Assembly (NCBI GenBank): GCA_937898155.1
Contig: CALEJO010000014.1
Location: forward strand, 1 to 6,660
Direction: 5' to 3'
Length of the DNA stretch: 6,660 nt
DNA from: an uncultured Clostridia bacterium
GTDB lineage: Bacteria > Bacillota > Clostridia > Oscillospirales > CAG-272
Positions 1 through 5,439 of this stretch are shown here, piece by piece. The translations under genes and the position numbers were made by a program. The notes under the pieces were generated by a model, which was not told where the DNA came from, made no database searches, and saw only the letters and a list, made by a program, of their open reading frames with translations. Each line of letters begins with the position of its first letter. Positions within the stretch are counted from its first letter, which is position 1.

Positions 1-1358
1 TTTCCGATCAGGCGCTGGTCAGCGCGGCGAGGCTGTCTGACCGATATATTTCGGATCGGTTCCTGCCCGACAAGGCGATCGACCTCGTCGACGAGGCGGC
101 GGCGGGCAAGCGCATCGCGCGCACCGCGATATCGCCCGAGGTGCTCGCGGCGGAAAAGAACGTCAAAACGCTGAATACTCGCAAGGAAGCCGCCATCCAC
201 GCGCGCGACTTTACGATGGCGGCGTCGCTCCGCGAGCAGATCGCGCAGGCAGAACGGCGGCTCCGCCTCATTCGGGAGCGATGTCGGCATGAGCGCGAAG
301 CGATCCTGATGCAGATCACCGCGGACGATATCGCCGATATCGTCACCGCCTGGACGAAAATCCCCGTCCGACGCCTCGCGGATACGGAGAGCGATCGTCT
401 GCGTCATTTGGAAGCGCTTCTCGGCGAGCGTGTGATCGGGCAGGATGCCGCCGTTTCCGCCGTCGCCCGCGCCATTCGACGCGGCAGAACGGGGCTTGTC
501 AATCCGACGCGCCCGATCTGTTCTCTGCTCTTCATCGGGCCGACGGGCGTCGGCAAGACCGAACTTGCCAAAGCCGTCGCGCAGGTTGTGTTCGGCTCGG
601 AGCAGGAGCTCATTCGCGTGGACATGAGCGAATATATGGAAAAACACAGCGTTTCCAAACTGATCGGCTCCCCGCCCGGATACGTCGGATACGAGGAGGG
701 CGCCGATTTTTTCGACCGCGTGCGCCGAAGTCCTTACACCGTCATTTTGTTCGACGAGATCGAAAAGGCGCATCCGGACGTATTCAACCTCTTTTTGCAA
801 ATTCTCGACGACGGAATCTTGACCGACGCGCAGGGACGCACGGCAAATTTCAAAAACGCAATTCTCATCATGACGAGCAATCTCGGCGAAGAGGCATCGT
901 TCCGTGCCGAGCCGCTCGGCTTCGGCAATCACGAAGCCGACGCGAAAAGCGCGGAAAAAGAGCGCGCCGATCGTCTGCGCGCCCTAAAAGGGACGTTTCG
1001 CCCCGAATTCATCAACCGCATCGACGAAATCGTCGTGTTCGATCGTCTGCGCCTCGATTCTCTCCGCAAAATTGCCGCGCTGATGCTCGGCGAGGTGCGC
1101 ACGCGGATTGCGGCGCTCGGGATCGACGCGGAATTTGACGAAAGCGTCGTCGATCTGCTCGCGCGATGCGATGACGCGCCGCAATTCGGCGCGCGTCCGA
1201 TGCGCCGTATGATCTCGGGAACGATCGAAGACGCCTTTTCGCTGTGGCTTCTCGACGGCAAGATCGCGCGCGGCGACCGCGTCCGGCTCTATGCCGAAAA
1301 CGGCACCGTGCAGTTTCTCAAAACCGCAAAACAAAAAGAGACGGCTCCCTTGCCGTAA
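1..1358 (+). CDS. clpC: ClpC-type AAA+ ATPase, C-terminal part (5' end outside window)
   Basis: This is the C-terminal 451 residues of a Hsp100/Clp ATP-dependent unfoldase, the partner that feeds substrates to the ClpP protease in the cytoplasm. The frame is open from base 3, so the GTG at 141 is internal. A short UVR-like coiled segment (about residues 60-82, KEAAIHARDFTMAASLREQI) replaces the long ClpB middle domain, which points to ClpC or ClpE rather than ClpB. The second ATPase domain follows: Walker A GPTGVGKT (537-560), pore loop GYVG, Walker B ILFDE, sensor-1 MTSN (870-881), arginine-finger region FRPEFINR and sensor-2 GARPMRR (1188-1208). PLGFG after sensor 1 sits where ClpC carries its ClpP-docking VGF loop. 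Two oddities: the usual WTGIPV reads WTKIPV, and the usual EEGGQLTE reads EEGADFFD. Without the N-terminus, ClpC and ClpE cannot be fully separated. Confidence 0.88.
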   Translation, partial: SDQALVSAARLSDRYISDRFLPDKAIDLVDEAAAGKRIARTAISPEVLAAEKNVKTLNTRKEAAIHARDFTMAASLREQIAQAERRLRLIRERCRHEREAILMQITADDIADIVTAWTKIPVRRLADTESDRLRHLEALLGERVIGQDAAVSAVARAIRRGRTGLVNPTRPICSLLFIGPTGVGKTELAKAVAQVVFGSEQELIRVDMSEYMEKHSVSKLIGSPPGYVGYEEGADFFDRVRRSPYTVILFDEIEKAHPDVFNLFLQILDDGILTDAQGRTANFKNAILIMTSNLGEEASFRAEPLGFGNHEADAKSAEKERADRLRALKGTFRPEFINRIDEIVVFDRLRLDSLRKIAALMLGEVRTRIAALGIDAEFDESVVDLLARCDDAPQFGARPMRRMISGTIEDAFSLWLLDGKIARGDRVRLYAENGTVQFLKTAKQKETAPLP

Positions 1359-1370
1359 GGGAGCCGTTTT
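1341..1370. terminator. Bidirectional rho-independent terminator between clpC-type gene and prmC
   Basis: A perfect 10-bp stem (1341-1350 with 1358-1367, ACGGCTCCCT and its complement) encloses a 7-nt loop. A T run follows on the plus strand (1367-1370). On the minus strand the hairpin is followed by CTCTTTTTGTTTT, so it also suits prmC, which ends 5 bp away. The left arm encodes the last residues of the Clp protein, and most of its TAA stop codon lies in the loop. Confidence 0.9.
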
Positions 1371-1374
1371 CTCA

Positions 1375-2211
1375 TCAAAATTTCACACAAAGCACGCGAT
1401 CGTTCCCGCCGAAATCGCGGAAAAACGTCGCGCCGTATCCGTGCGCGTCGCAAAGCGCCGCGAGAGACGCACGCTGGTCATAGCCGATCTCGAAGAGTAG
1501 CGCGCCGTCGGCGCGCAGATGCGCGGGTGCGCGGTCAAGTAGCTCACGGTAGAACCGCAGTCCGTCGGCACCGCCGTCCAGCGCGAGCCGCGGCTCACGT
1601 TTCACCTCCGGTGAAAGCGTGTCGAGCGCCGCCGTCTCAATATAGGGCGGATTCGCGCAGATCACGTCAAAGATGCCCGCCGTCTGCCAAAAATCTTTGC
1701 TCAGCACGTCGGCGTGCGAGAATTTCGCTCGCTCCGCGAGCGAAAGAGCCGCGGCATTCGCGCTCGCGACGGCGAGCGCGCCGGCGGAGAGGTCAATCCC
1801 GAGCGCCGTCGTTCCTTCCGTTTTCGCCAGCACCGCGAGCGCCACACACCCGCTTCCCGTGCAGAGATCGAGCAGTTGCCCGCCGCGCGGCAAGCGCGTC
1901 GCCGCTTCCTCGACGAGAATTTCCGTGTCGGCACGCGGAATCAGCACGTCCGGCGTGACGGAAAGCGTAAGCCCCGCAAAGTCCACCTGCCCAAGCAAAT
2001 ACGCGAGCGGAATCCGCTCCCTCCTACCCGCGACGATCGCTTCGCCCCGCGAAACGATCGCTTCCGGCACATCATCCTGCGAAACGATCAGGTCCGCAAA
2101 CCGCTTGCCGCTGAGCGTGCACGCGATCTGCCGCGCTTCATAATCGGCGTATTCATCACAAACGGGGGCAAGCGATGCCCGCAGCCCCCGAATCCATTCC
2201 GAAAAAATCAT
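1375..2211 (-). CDS. prmC: PrmC, peptide chain release factor N5-glutamine methyltransferase
   Basis: The 278-residue protein matches the normal length of PrmC/HemK, the SAM-dependent enzyme that methylates the glutamine of the GGQ motif in release factors RF1 and RF2. Residues 1-75 form the helical N-terminal domain that binds the release factor. Next come IPRADTEILVE (91-101), the SAM-binding LLDLCTGSGCVALA (113-126), the acidic GIDLS (138-142) and the signature NPPY (187-190) that holds the substrate glutamine. EPRLALDGGADGL (206-218) and the terminal FRDFGGNDRVL (264-274) are also family hallmarks. The ATG overlaps the stop of the DUF1385 gene as ATGA, and GAGGAAA lies about 8 nt upstream within that gene, so translation is probably coupled. 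In many Firmicutes prfA adjoins this pair; here the convergent Clp gene follows instead. Confidence 0.96.
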   Translation of the reverse strand: MIFSEWIRGLRASLAPVCDEYADYEARQIACTLSGKRFADLIVSQDDVPEAIVSRGEAIVAGRRERIPLAYLLGQVDFAGLTLSVTPDVLIPRADTEILVEEAATRLPRGGQLLDLCTGSGCVALAVLAKTEGTTALGIDLSAGALAVASANAAALSLAERAKFSHADVLSKDFWQTAGIFDVICANPPYIETAALDTLSPEVKREPRLALDGGADGLRFYRELLDRAPAHLRADGALLFEIGYDQRASLAALCDAHGYGATFFRDFGGNDRVLCVKF

Positions 2212-3248
2212 ACGTTTGTTTCCTCAGTCGCATCCGGCGCCTCTTCGGTCGGCGTCTCCGGTGCTTCCGGCGGGAATTCGTCCGGCATCGCCGCTTTCAG
2301 CGCGGTGATCGCCACCTCCATCTGCCCGTCGTCCGGCTCTTTCGTCGTGATGCGCTGCATCCAGAGTCCCGGCGCGGAGCAAACGCGCACAAACGCGTTA
2401 TCGTGCTTCCCTGCATACATGAGAAACTCATAGCCGACGCCCGTCACGAGCGGCAATAAGATCAGCAAACTGATCCCCATATAGAAAAGCGTTTTCAAAA
2501 GAGTGTTTTCGATCACGAAGCCGATCCCGTAGGTAATGATCAGACGCGCCGCCACGGCGAAAATGAGCCCGAGCAGGAGCATCACGAACATGAAGCTCGT
2601 GCCGCAACGCGGATGGAAACGGCTCTGTTTTCTGACGTTATCCACCGTCAGCTCTTCCCCGCTTTCGTAGCAAAAGATCGACTTGTGCTCCGCCCCGTGA
2701 TATTCAAATGTCCGGCGAATATCTTTCAGCATCGAAATGAGGATCATATAGACGATAAAAATGATGATCTTCACGATGCTCGCCGAGATCGACTGCCCGA
2801 CCTCGCCGAAGCGAAAGAGCTTGCCGAGCAAAATGCCCGCGTAGGTCGGCGCGAAAAAGAAAATTGCGAGCGCCAGCGCGACGCCGAGCAAAATGGCAAG
2901 CGGCATCAGCACATCCAGCGCCGATTTGCCGAATTTCTCTTTCAGCCATTTCTCGAATTTGGTTTCTTCTTCCTCTTCGAGTCCGAGCATATCGACGGAA
3001 TCGCTCATCGTGGAAAACGACATCGTGAGCGACTCGATGAAGCTGACCACGCCGCGGATGATCGGCTTGCCCAAAATCGGGTGCTTCTGCTTGGCGGACA
3101 CAAAGCGCGACGTTTTCGTCGTCACCGTGCCGTCGAGTTTGCGGACGGAAAGCGCCACGTTTTCCCCACTGCGCATCATCACGCCCTCCAGCACCGCCTG
3201 CCCCCCGACCTTGCCGAGACGCGAATTTTTTTCTTTCTCCTGTTTCAT
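2208..3248 (-). CDS. DUF1385 (YqhQ-type) integral membrane protein
   Basis: A 346-residue membrane protein of the DUF1385/YqhQ family, whose biochemical role is unknown to me. Some databases label it a metal-dependent enzyme because of its conserved His and Cys residues. Family marks are GGQAVLEGVMMR (15-26), EYHGAEHKSI (182-191), HPRCGTSF (212-219) and APGLWMQRIT (292-301). Hydrophobic segments lie at about 111-135, 157-173, 219-240 and 253-272; an acidic run (EEEEE, 91-95) precedes the first, and the C-terminus is a Pro/Glu-rich tail. The ATG at 3248 is chosen because GGGAGG lies 10 nt before it and the family signature starts soon after; an upstream in-frame ATG would run back through secG. 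The neighbouring prmC is a frequent partner in Firmicutes. Confidence 0.93.
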   Translation of the reverse strand: MKQEKEKNSRLGKVGGQAVLEGVMMRSGENVALSVRKLDGTVTTKTSRFVSAKQKHPILGKPIIRGVVSFIESLTMSFSTMSDSVDMLGLEEEEETKFEKWLKEKFGKSALDVLMPLAILLGVALALAIFFFAPTYAGILLGKLFRFGEVGQSISASIVKIIIFIVYMILISMLKDIRRTFEYHGAEHKSIFCYESGEELTVDNVRKQSRFHPRCGTSFMFVMLLLGLIFAVAARLIITYGIGFVIENTLLKTLFYMGISLLILLPLVTGVGYEFLMYAGKHDNAFVRVCSAPGLWMQRITTKEPDDGQMEVAITALKAAMPDEFPPEAPETPTEEAPDATEETNV

Positions 3249-3258
3249 GGATGGGTTT

Positions 3259-3264
3259 CCTCCC
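3259..3264 (-). promoter_or_regulatory. Ribosome binding site of the DUF1385 gene
   Basis: On the minus strand GGGAGG precedes the ATG at 3248 by 10 nt. It lies downstream of the secG terminator hairpin and decides the start against a 71-codon longer reading frame that would overlap secG. Confidence 0.8.
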
Positions 3265-3276
3265 GTTAATCTGAAT

Positions 3277-3309
3277 GAAAAGAAAAACCGTCTGATTTCA
3301 GACGGTTTT
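3277..3309 (-). terminator. Rho-independent terminator after secG
   Basis: An 11-12 bp perfect inverted repeat (AAAACCGTCTGA at 3284-3295, complement at 3298-3309) has a tiny loop and is followed on the minus strand by TTTTTCTTTT. It starts 13 bp after the secG stop and ends about 30 bp before the DUF1385 start, leaving no room for a separate promoter between them. Some readthrough, or a promoter inside secG, must feed DUF1385-prmC. Confidence 0.85.
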
Positions 3310-3321
3310 CTTGTTTTTTCC

Positions 3322-3564
3322 TTACGCGAACAGATAAGCCACCGCAACCGCAACCACAAATACGATCGCAATGATCGTCGTGATTTTGGAAAGCTTCTGA
3401 CCTTTTGCACCCGCACCGCCCTGTTTTCCGAGATAGGTGTCTGTGCCGCCGGCGATCGCACCGGAAAGACCGCGCTTTTTCTTATCCTGAAGCAGGATCA
3501 CGATGACGAGGAAAACCGCCGCCACCAGCAGAAGCGCGCCCAAAACATATTGAAGTGTGGTCAT
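3322..3564 (-). CDS. secG: SecG, protein-export membrane subunit
   Basis: This 80-residue protein is SecG, the small subunit of the SecYEG translocon that helps SecA-driven protein export across the cytoplasmic membrane. The family layout is clear: a first transmembrane helix (about residues 4-25), the signature VILLQDKKKRGLSGAIAGG (21-39), a Gly-rich cytoplasmic loop with a Lys-rich end, and a second helix (about 60-79). The length is normal for Firmicutes SecG. The ATG has GGAG about 8 nt upstream. It appears to be a single-gene unit: a strong promoter lies about 100 bp upstream and a terminator directly follows. The smpB/rnr genes often found next to secG are not here. Confidence 0.95.
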   Translation of the reverse strand: MTTLQYVLGALLLVAAVFLVIVILLQDKKKRGLSGAIAGGTDTYLGKQGGAGAKGQKLSKITTIIAIVFVVAVAVAYLFA

Positions 3565-3582
3565 AATTTGATCTCCGTTTCC

Positions 3583-3612
3583 GGCGGCTTCGGTTCGTTT
3601 GCACCGCCCGCC
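3583..3612 (-). other. Hairpin in the secG 5' untranslated region
   Basis: The predicted leader (about 90 nt) can fold GGCGG with CCGCC as an outer stem and CGGT with ACCG as an inner stem, with a small asymmetric internal loop and an 8-nt loop. It ends about 18 nt before the secG ATG, just upstream of the ribosome binding site. Further upstream, TTCAAA and TTTGAA (3626-3648) form a second, weaker inverted repeat. No known riboswitch or leader is recognised. Confidence 0.35.
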
Positions 3613-3662
3613 AGCTTATATAAATTCAAAGAAAAATGCGATTTGAAACCGCTGTATATGGC

Positions 3663-3719
3663 ATTATATCATAAACAAACCGAAAAAGCAAGAGTTTTTT
3701 TCATCTTTTTCGGATTTTT
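3663..3719 (-). promoter_or_regulatory. Strong sigma-A promoter of secG with phased A-tracts
   Basis: On the minus strand, TTGCTT (3686-3691) and a perfect TATAAT (3663-3668) are separated by exactly 17 bp, and TGA directly before the -10 makes it an extended -10. Upstream of the -35 lie three A-tracts (3695-3701, 3706-3710, 3715-3719) spaced about 10 bp apart, as in an UP element or bent DNA. The predicted start is near 3656. No terminator for the preceding SDR gene is seen in this gap. Confidence 0.85.
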
Positions 3720-3723
3720 CGCG

Positions 3724-4581
3724 TCAAACCCCGGAATATGCCGCAAAACCGCCGTCCACAGGAACAACGACACCGTTGACAAAGCCGGACGCCTGATTGT
3801 CACAGAGCCAGAGAAGCGTGCCCGTCAGGTCGTCGGTCGTGCCGAAGCGATTCATCGGCGTGTGCGCGAGAATCTTCTCCGCGCGTGCCGTATTCGTGCC
3901 GTCGGGGTTGACCATCAGCGCGTAATTCTGATTCGTGATGAAGAAGCCGGGCGCGATCGCGTTGACACGGATGCCGACCTTGGCAAAATGCACGGCGAGC
4001 CACTGCGTGAAATTGGAGATCGCCGCCTTGGCACCGGAATACGCGGGAATACGCGTCAGAGGACGGAAGCTATTCATGCTCGAAACGTTCAGAATGAGCG
4101 AGCCGGGCTTCTTCGCCATATCGCGCGCGAACACCTGCGTCGGCATCAGCGTGCCGAGGAAATTGAGATTGAAAACAAATTCCACGCCTGCGGGATCGAG
4201 ATCGAAGAAAGTTTTCACGCCCTCAACCTTTTCTTCGAGGTCTTCGGGTTCGAGATAATCCTTCGTCGTCGTGCCGCGCGGATTGTTGCCGCCCGCGCCG
4301 TTGAGCAGAATATCGCAGGTGCCGAGCTTCTCGTTGATCAGCGCGCGCGCCGCTTCCAGCGACTCTTTTTCCAGCACGTTGACCGCGACGCCGATCGCGT
4401 TGCCGCCTTCGGCGCGGATTTCCGACGCGACGGCTTCCGCCGCTTCCGCGCGCAGATCGCAGACCGCCACCTTAGCGCCACAAGCCGCGAGCACTTTGGC
4501 AAAGCCGGAGCAAAGCACGCCGCCGCCGCCCGTGACGACCGCGACCTTTCCGCTTAAATCAATTTGAAATGGCAATTTCAT
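3724..4581 (-). CDS. SDR family oxidoreductase, probably D-mannonate oxidoreductase (fructuronate reductase)
   Basis: A 285-residue classical short-chain dehydrogenase. The Rossmann nucleotide loop is TGGGGVLCSGFA (17-28), followed by NGAGG (94-98), catalytic Ser in NVSSMNS (165-171), and YSGAK (181-185) with catalytic Tyr181 and Lys185. PGFFITNQN (211-219) and the terminal PVDGGFAAYSGV are as I recall for the SDR-type mannonate oxidoreductases (B. subtilis UxuB/YjmF type), which interconvert fructuronate and D-mannonate in hexuronate breakdown. The insertion around 100-132 also fits that group. The substrate call is by overall resemblance only; a gluconate-5-dehydrogenase-like activity is the main alternative. 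No other uronate gene (uxuA, uxaC, kdgK) is nearby. An AGGA lies 8 nt before the ATG. It is 46 bp downstream of the HAD gene, so probably on the same transcript. Confidence 0.85.
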   Translation of the reverse strand: MKLPFQIDLSGKVAVVTGGGGVLCSGFAKVLAACGAKVAVCDLRAEAAEAVASEIRAEGGNAIGVAVNVLEKESLEAARALINEKLGTCDILLNGAGGNNPRGTTTKDYLEPEDLEEKVEGVKTFFDLDPAGVEFVFNLNFLGTLMPTQVFARDMAKKPGSLILNVSSMNSFRPLTRIPAYSGAKAAISNFTQWLAVHFAKVGIRVNAIAPGFFITNQNYALMVNPDGTNTARAEKILAHTPMNRFGTTDDLTGTLLWLCDNQASGFVNGVVVPVDGGFAAYSGV

Positions 4582-4590
4582 ATTCGTTTT

Positions 4591-4619
4591 CCTTTCTCCC
4601 TCGCGGGAGCCCTTTCTCC
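4591..4619 (-). promoter_or_regulatory. Duplicated SD-like sequence with a small hairpin before the SDR gene
   Basis: Read on the minus strand, GGAGAAAGG occurs twice (4611-4619 and 4591-4599). Between them CTCCC (4605-4609) can pair with GGGAG (4596-4600) across a 4-nt loop. The hairpin overlaps the proximal SD-like copy that serves the SDR start at 4581. There is no T run after it, so it is not a terminator. A role in translation control is inference. Confidence 0.4.
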
Positions 4620-4627
4620 TAATATAT

Positions 4628-5278
4628 TCATCCTTGTTTCAGAATTTCGTAAAGTTCGTCCGGCGTGTGCGCGATCGCGACCGCGCCGCTACGGCGGAGC
4701 GTTTCCTCGTCGCGGTATCCCCACGAAACGCCGATCGTCCGTGTGCCCGCGTTGCCGGAGGTGAGCATATCCACGTCGGAATCTCCGACATAGGCGATCT
4801 CCTCGGGGCGAAGCCCCAGCTCCCGCGCGATCATCCACGCGCGCGTCGGATCGGGCTTGGCGGGAACACCGTCCACCGTGCCCCACGTCGCGTCGAAAAC
4901 ACCCGGGAAAAGCGTCTCCACCATATGGCCGACGCTCACGTTATCCTTGTTGGAAAAAACGATCAGCGGCACGCCGTCGGCGCGCAGGCGGTCCAGCATC
5001 TCCGGCACGCCCGCGTAAGGCGCGGTCTTATCGAGATAATGCTTGGAATAGCCCTCGATATAGACATCGACCGCTTCATCGAGTTTGTCCCGCGGAAAAT
5101 CCGGGGGCATCGCGTGTTCGATGTATTGATGCGTCGAGCCGTTGATGAAGCCGAGCACGTCGGTTTCCGTCACAGGTCCGTAGCCGTAATGCGCGCGCAT
5201 CAGATTGATGCCCGTCGTCAGATCGGGAATTGTATTGGCAAGTGTGCCGTCGAAATCAAAAATAACCGCTTTGAACAT
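4628..5278 (-). CDS. HAD-superfamily hydrolase, phosphoglycolate phosphatase-like
   Basis: A 216-residue HAD subfamily IA phosphatase, likely a cytoplasmic enzyme acting on a small phosphorylated metabolite. Motif I is DFDGTLAN with nucleophile Asp8 and acid/base Asp10, motif II is VFSNK (Ser109), motif III is Lys141 in AKPDP, and motif IV is VGDSDVDM (164-171) for Mg2+ binding. Residues 15-80 form the helical C1 cap that sets substrate choice. The length and motifs match Gph/PpaX-type proteins (phosphoglycolate phosphatase or pyrophosphatase), but sequence alone does not settle the substrate, hence no gene symbol. AAAGGA lies about 7 nt before the ATG. It is the first gene after its own promoter and probably shares a transcript with the downstream SDR gene. 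Confidence 0.92.
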   Translation of the reverse strand: MFKAVIFDFDGTLANTIPDLTTGINLMRAHYGYGPVTETDVLGFINGSTHQYIEHAMPPDFPRDKLDEAVDVYIEGYSKHYLDKTAPYAGVPEMLDRLRADGVPLIVFSNKDNVSVGHMVETLFPGVFDATWGTVDGVPAKPDPTRAWMIARELGLRPEEIAYVGDSDVDMLTSGNAGTRTIGVSWGYRDEETLRRSGAVAIAHTPDELYEILKQG

Positions 5279-5310
5279 GGAAATTTCCTTTATTACATCA
5301 ATTCTTTTTC

Positions 5311-5339
5311 ATTTTATCAAAAAATGCCGCGTTTGTCCA
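5311..5339 (-). promoter_or_regulatory. Sigma-A promoter of the HAD phosphatase gene
   Basis: On the minus strand TGGACA (5334-5339) and TAAAAT (5311-5316) are each one base from consensus and 17 bp apart, with TGA just before the -10. The start of transcription would fall near 5304, about 25 nt before the ATG. Confidence 0.8.
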
Positions 5340-5382
5340 TAGCTTGTGGAAAACTTTTTCAAAAAACATCGCCCGTGATGCG

Positions 5383-5411
5383 TTGACGCGGACGCTCATT
5401 TGTGATATGAT
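5383..5411 (+). promoter_or_regulatory. Sigma-A promoter of the phosphopantetheinyl transferase gene
   Basis: TTGACG (5383-5388) and TATGAT (5406-5411) are separated by 17 bp and the -10 is preceded by TGA. It points away from the HAD promoter, with 43 bp between the two -35 elements. The expected transcript starts near 5418, which rules out the in-frame TTG at 5344 and supports the ATG at 5440. Confidence 0.82.
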
Positions 5412-5439
5412 AGAGAAAAACCGTTTCAAAGAGGATGCC

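Noticed and set aside
141..143. GTG as the start of the Clp gene
   Set aside because: The frame is open back to the window edge and the upstream translation (LPDKAIDLVDEAA) is a typical conserved Clp segment.
1714..2433. Long plus-strand open frames opposite prmC
   Set aside because: The translations are Arg/Pro-rich and without motifs, as expected for the shadow of a GC-rich gene.
3249..3461. A 71-codon N-terminal extension of the DUF1385 frame
   Set aside because: It would overlap secG and read through the terminator hairpin; its residues are Arg-rich and unlike the family, while the ATG at 3248 has a good ribosome site.
2893..4557. A 554-codon plus-strand open frame opposite DUF1385, secG and the SDR gene
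   Set aside because: It is antisense to three clear genes, crosses their intergenic regions and shows no domain or ribosome site; GC-rich coding often leaves the opposite strand open.
5345..5353. A DnaA-box-like sequence (TTTTCCACA on the minus strand)
   Set aside because: It is a single site with one mismatch to TTATNCACA and there is no cluster or AT-rich unwinding region, so no origin is supported.
5344..5439. A 32-codon upstream extension of the PPTase from a TTG
   Set aside because: The promoter at 5383-5411 lies inside it, and the ATG at 5440 has its own ribosome site.
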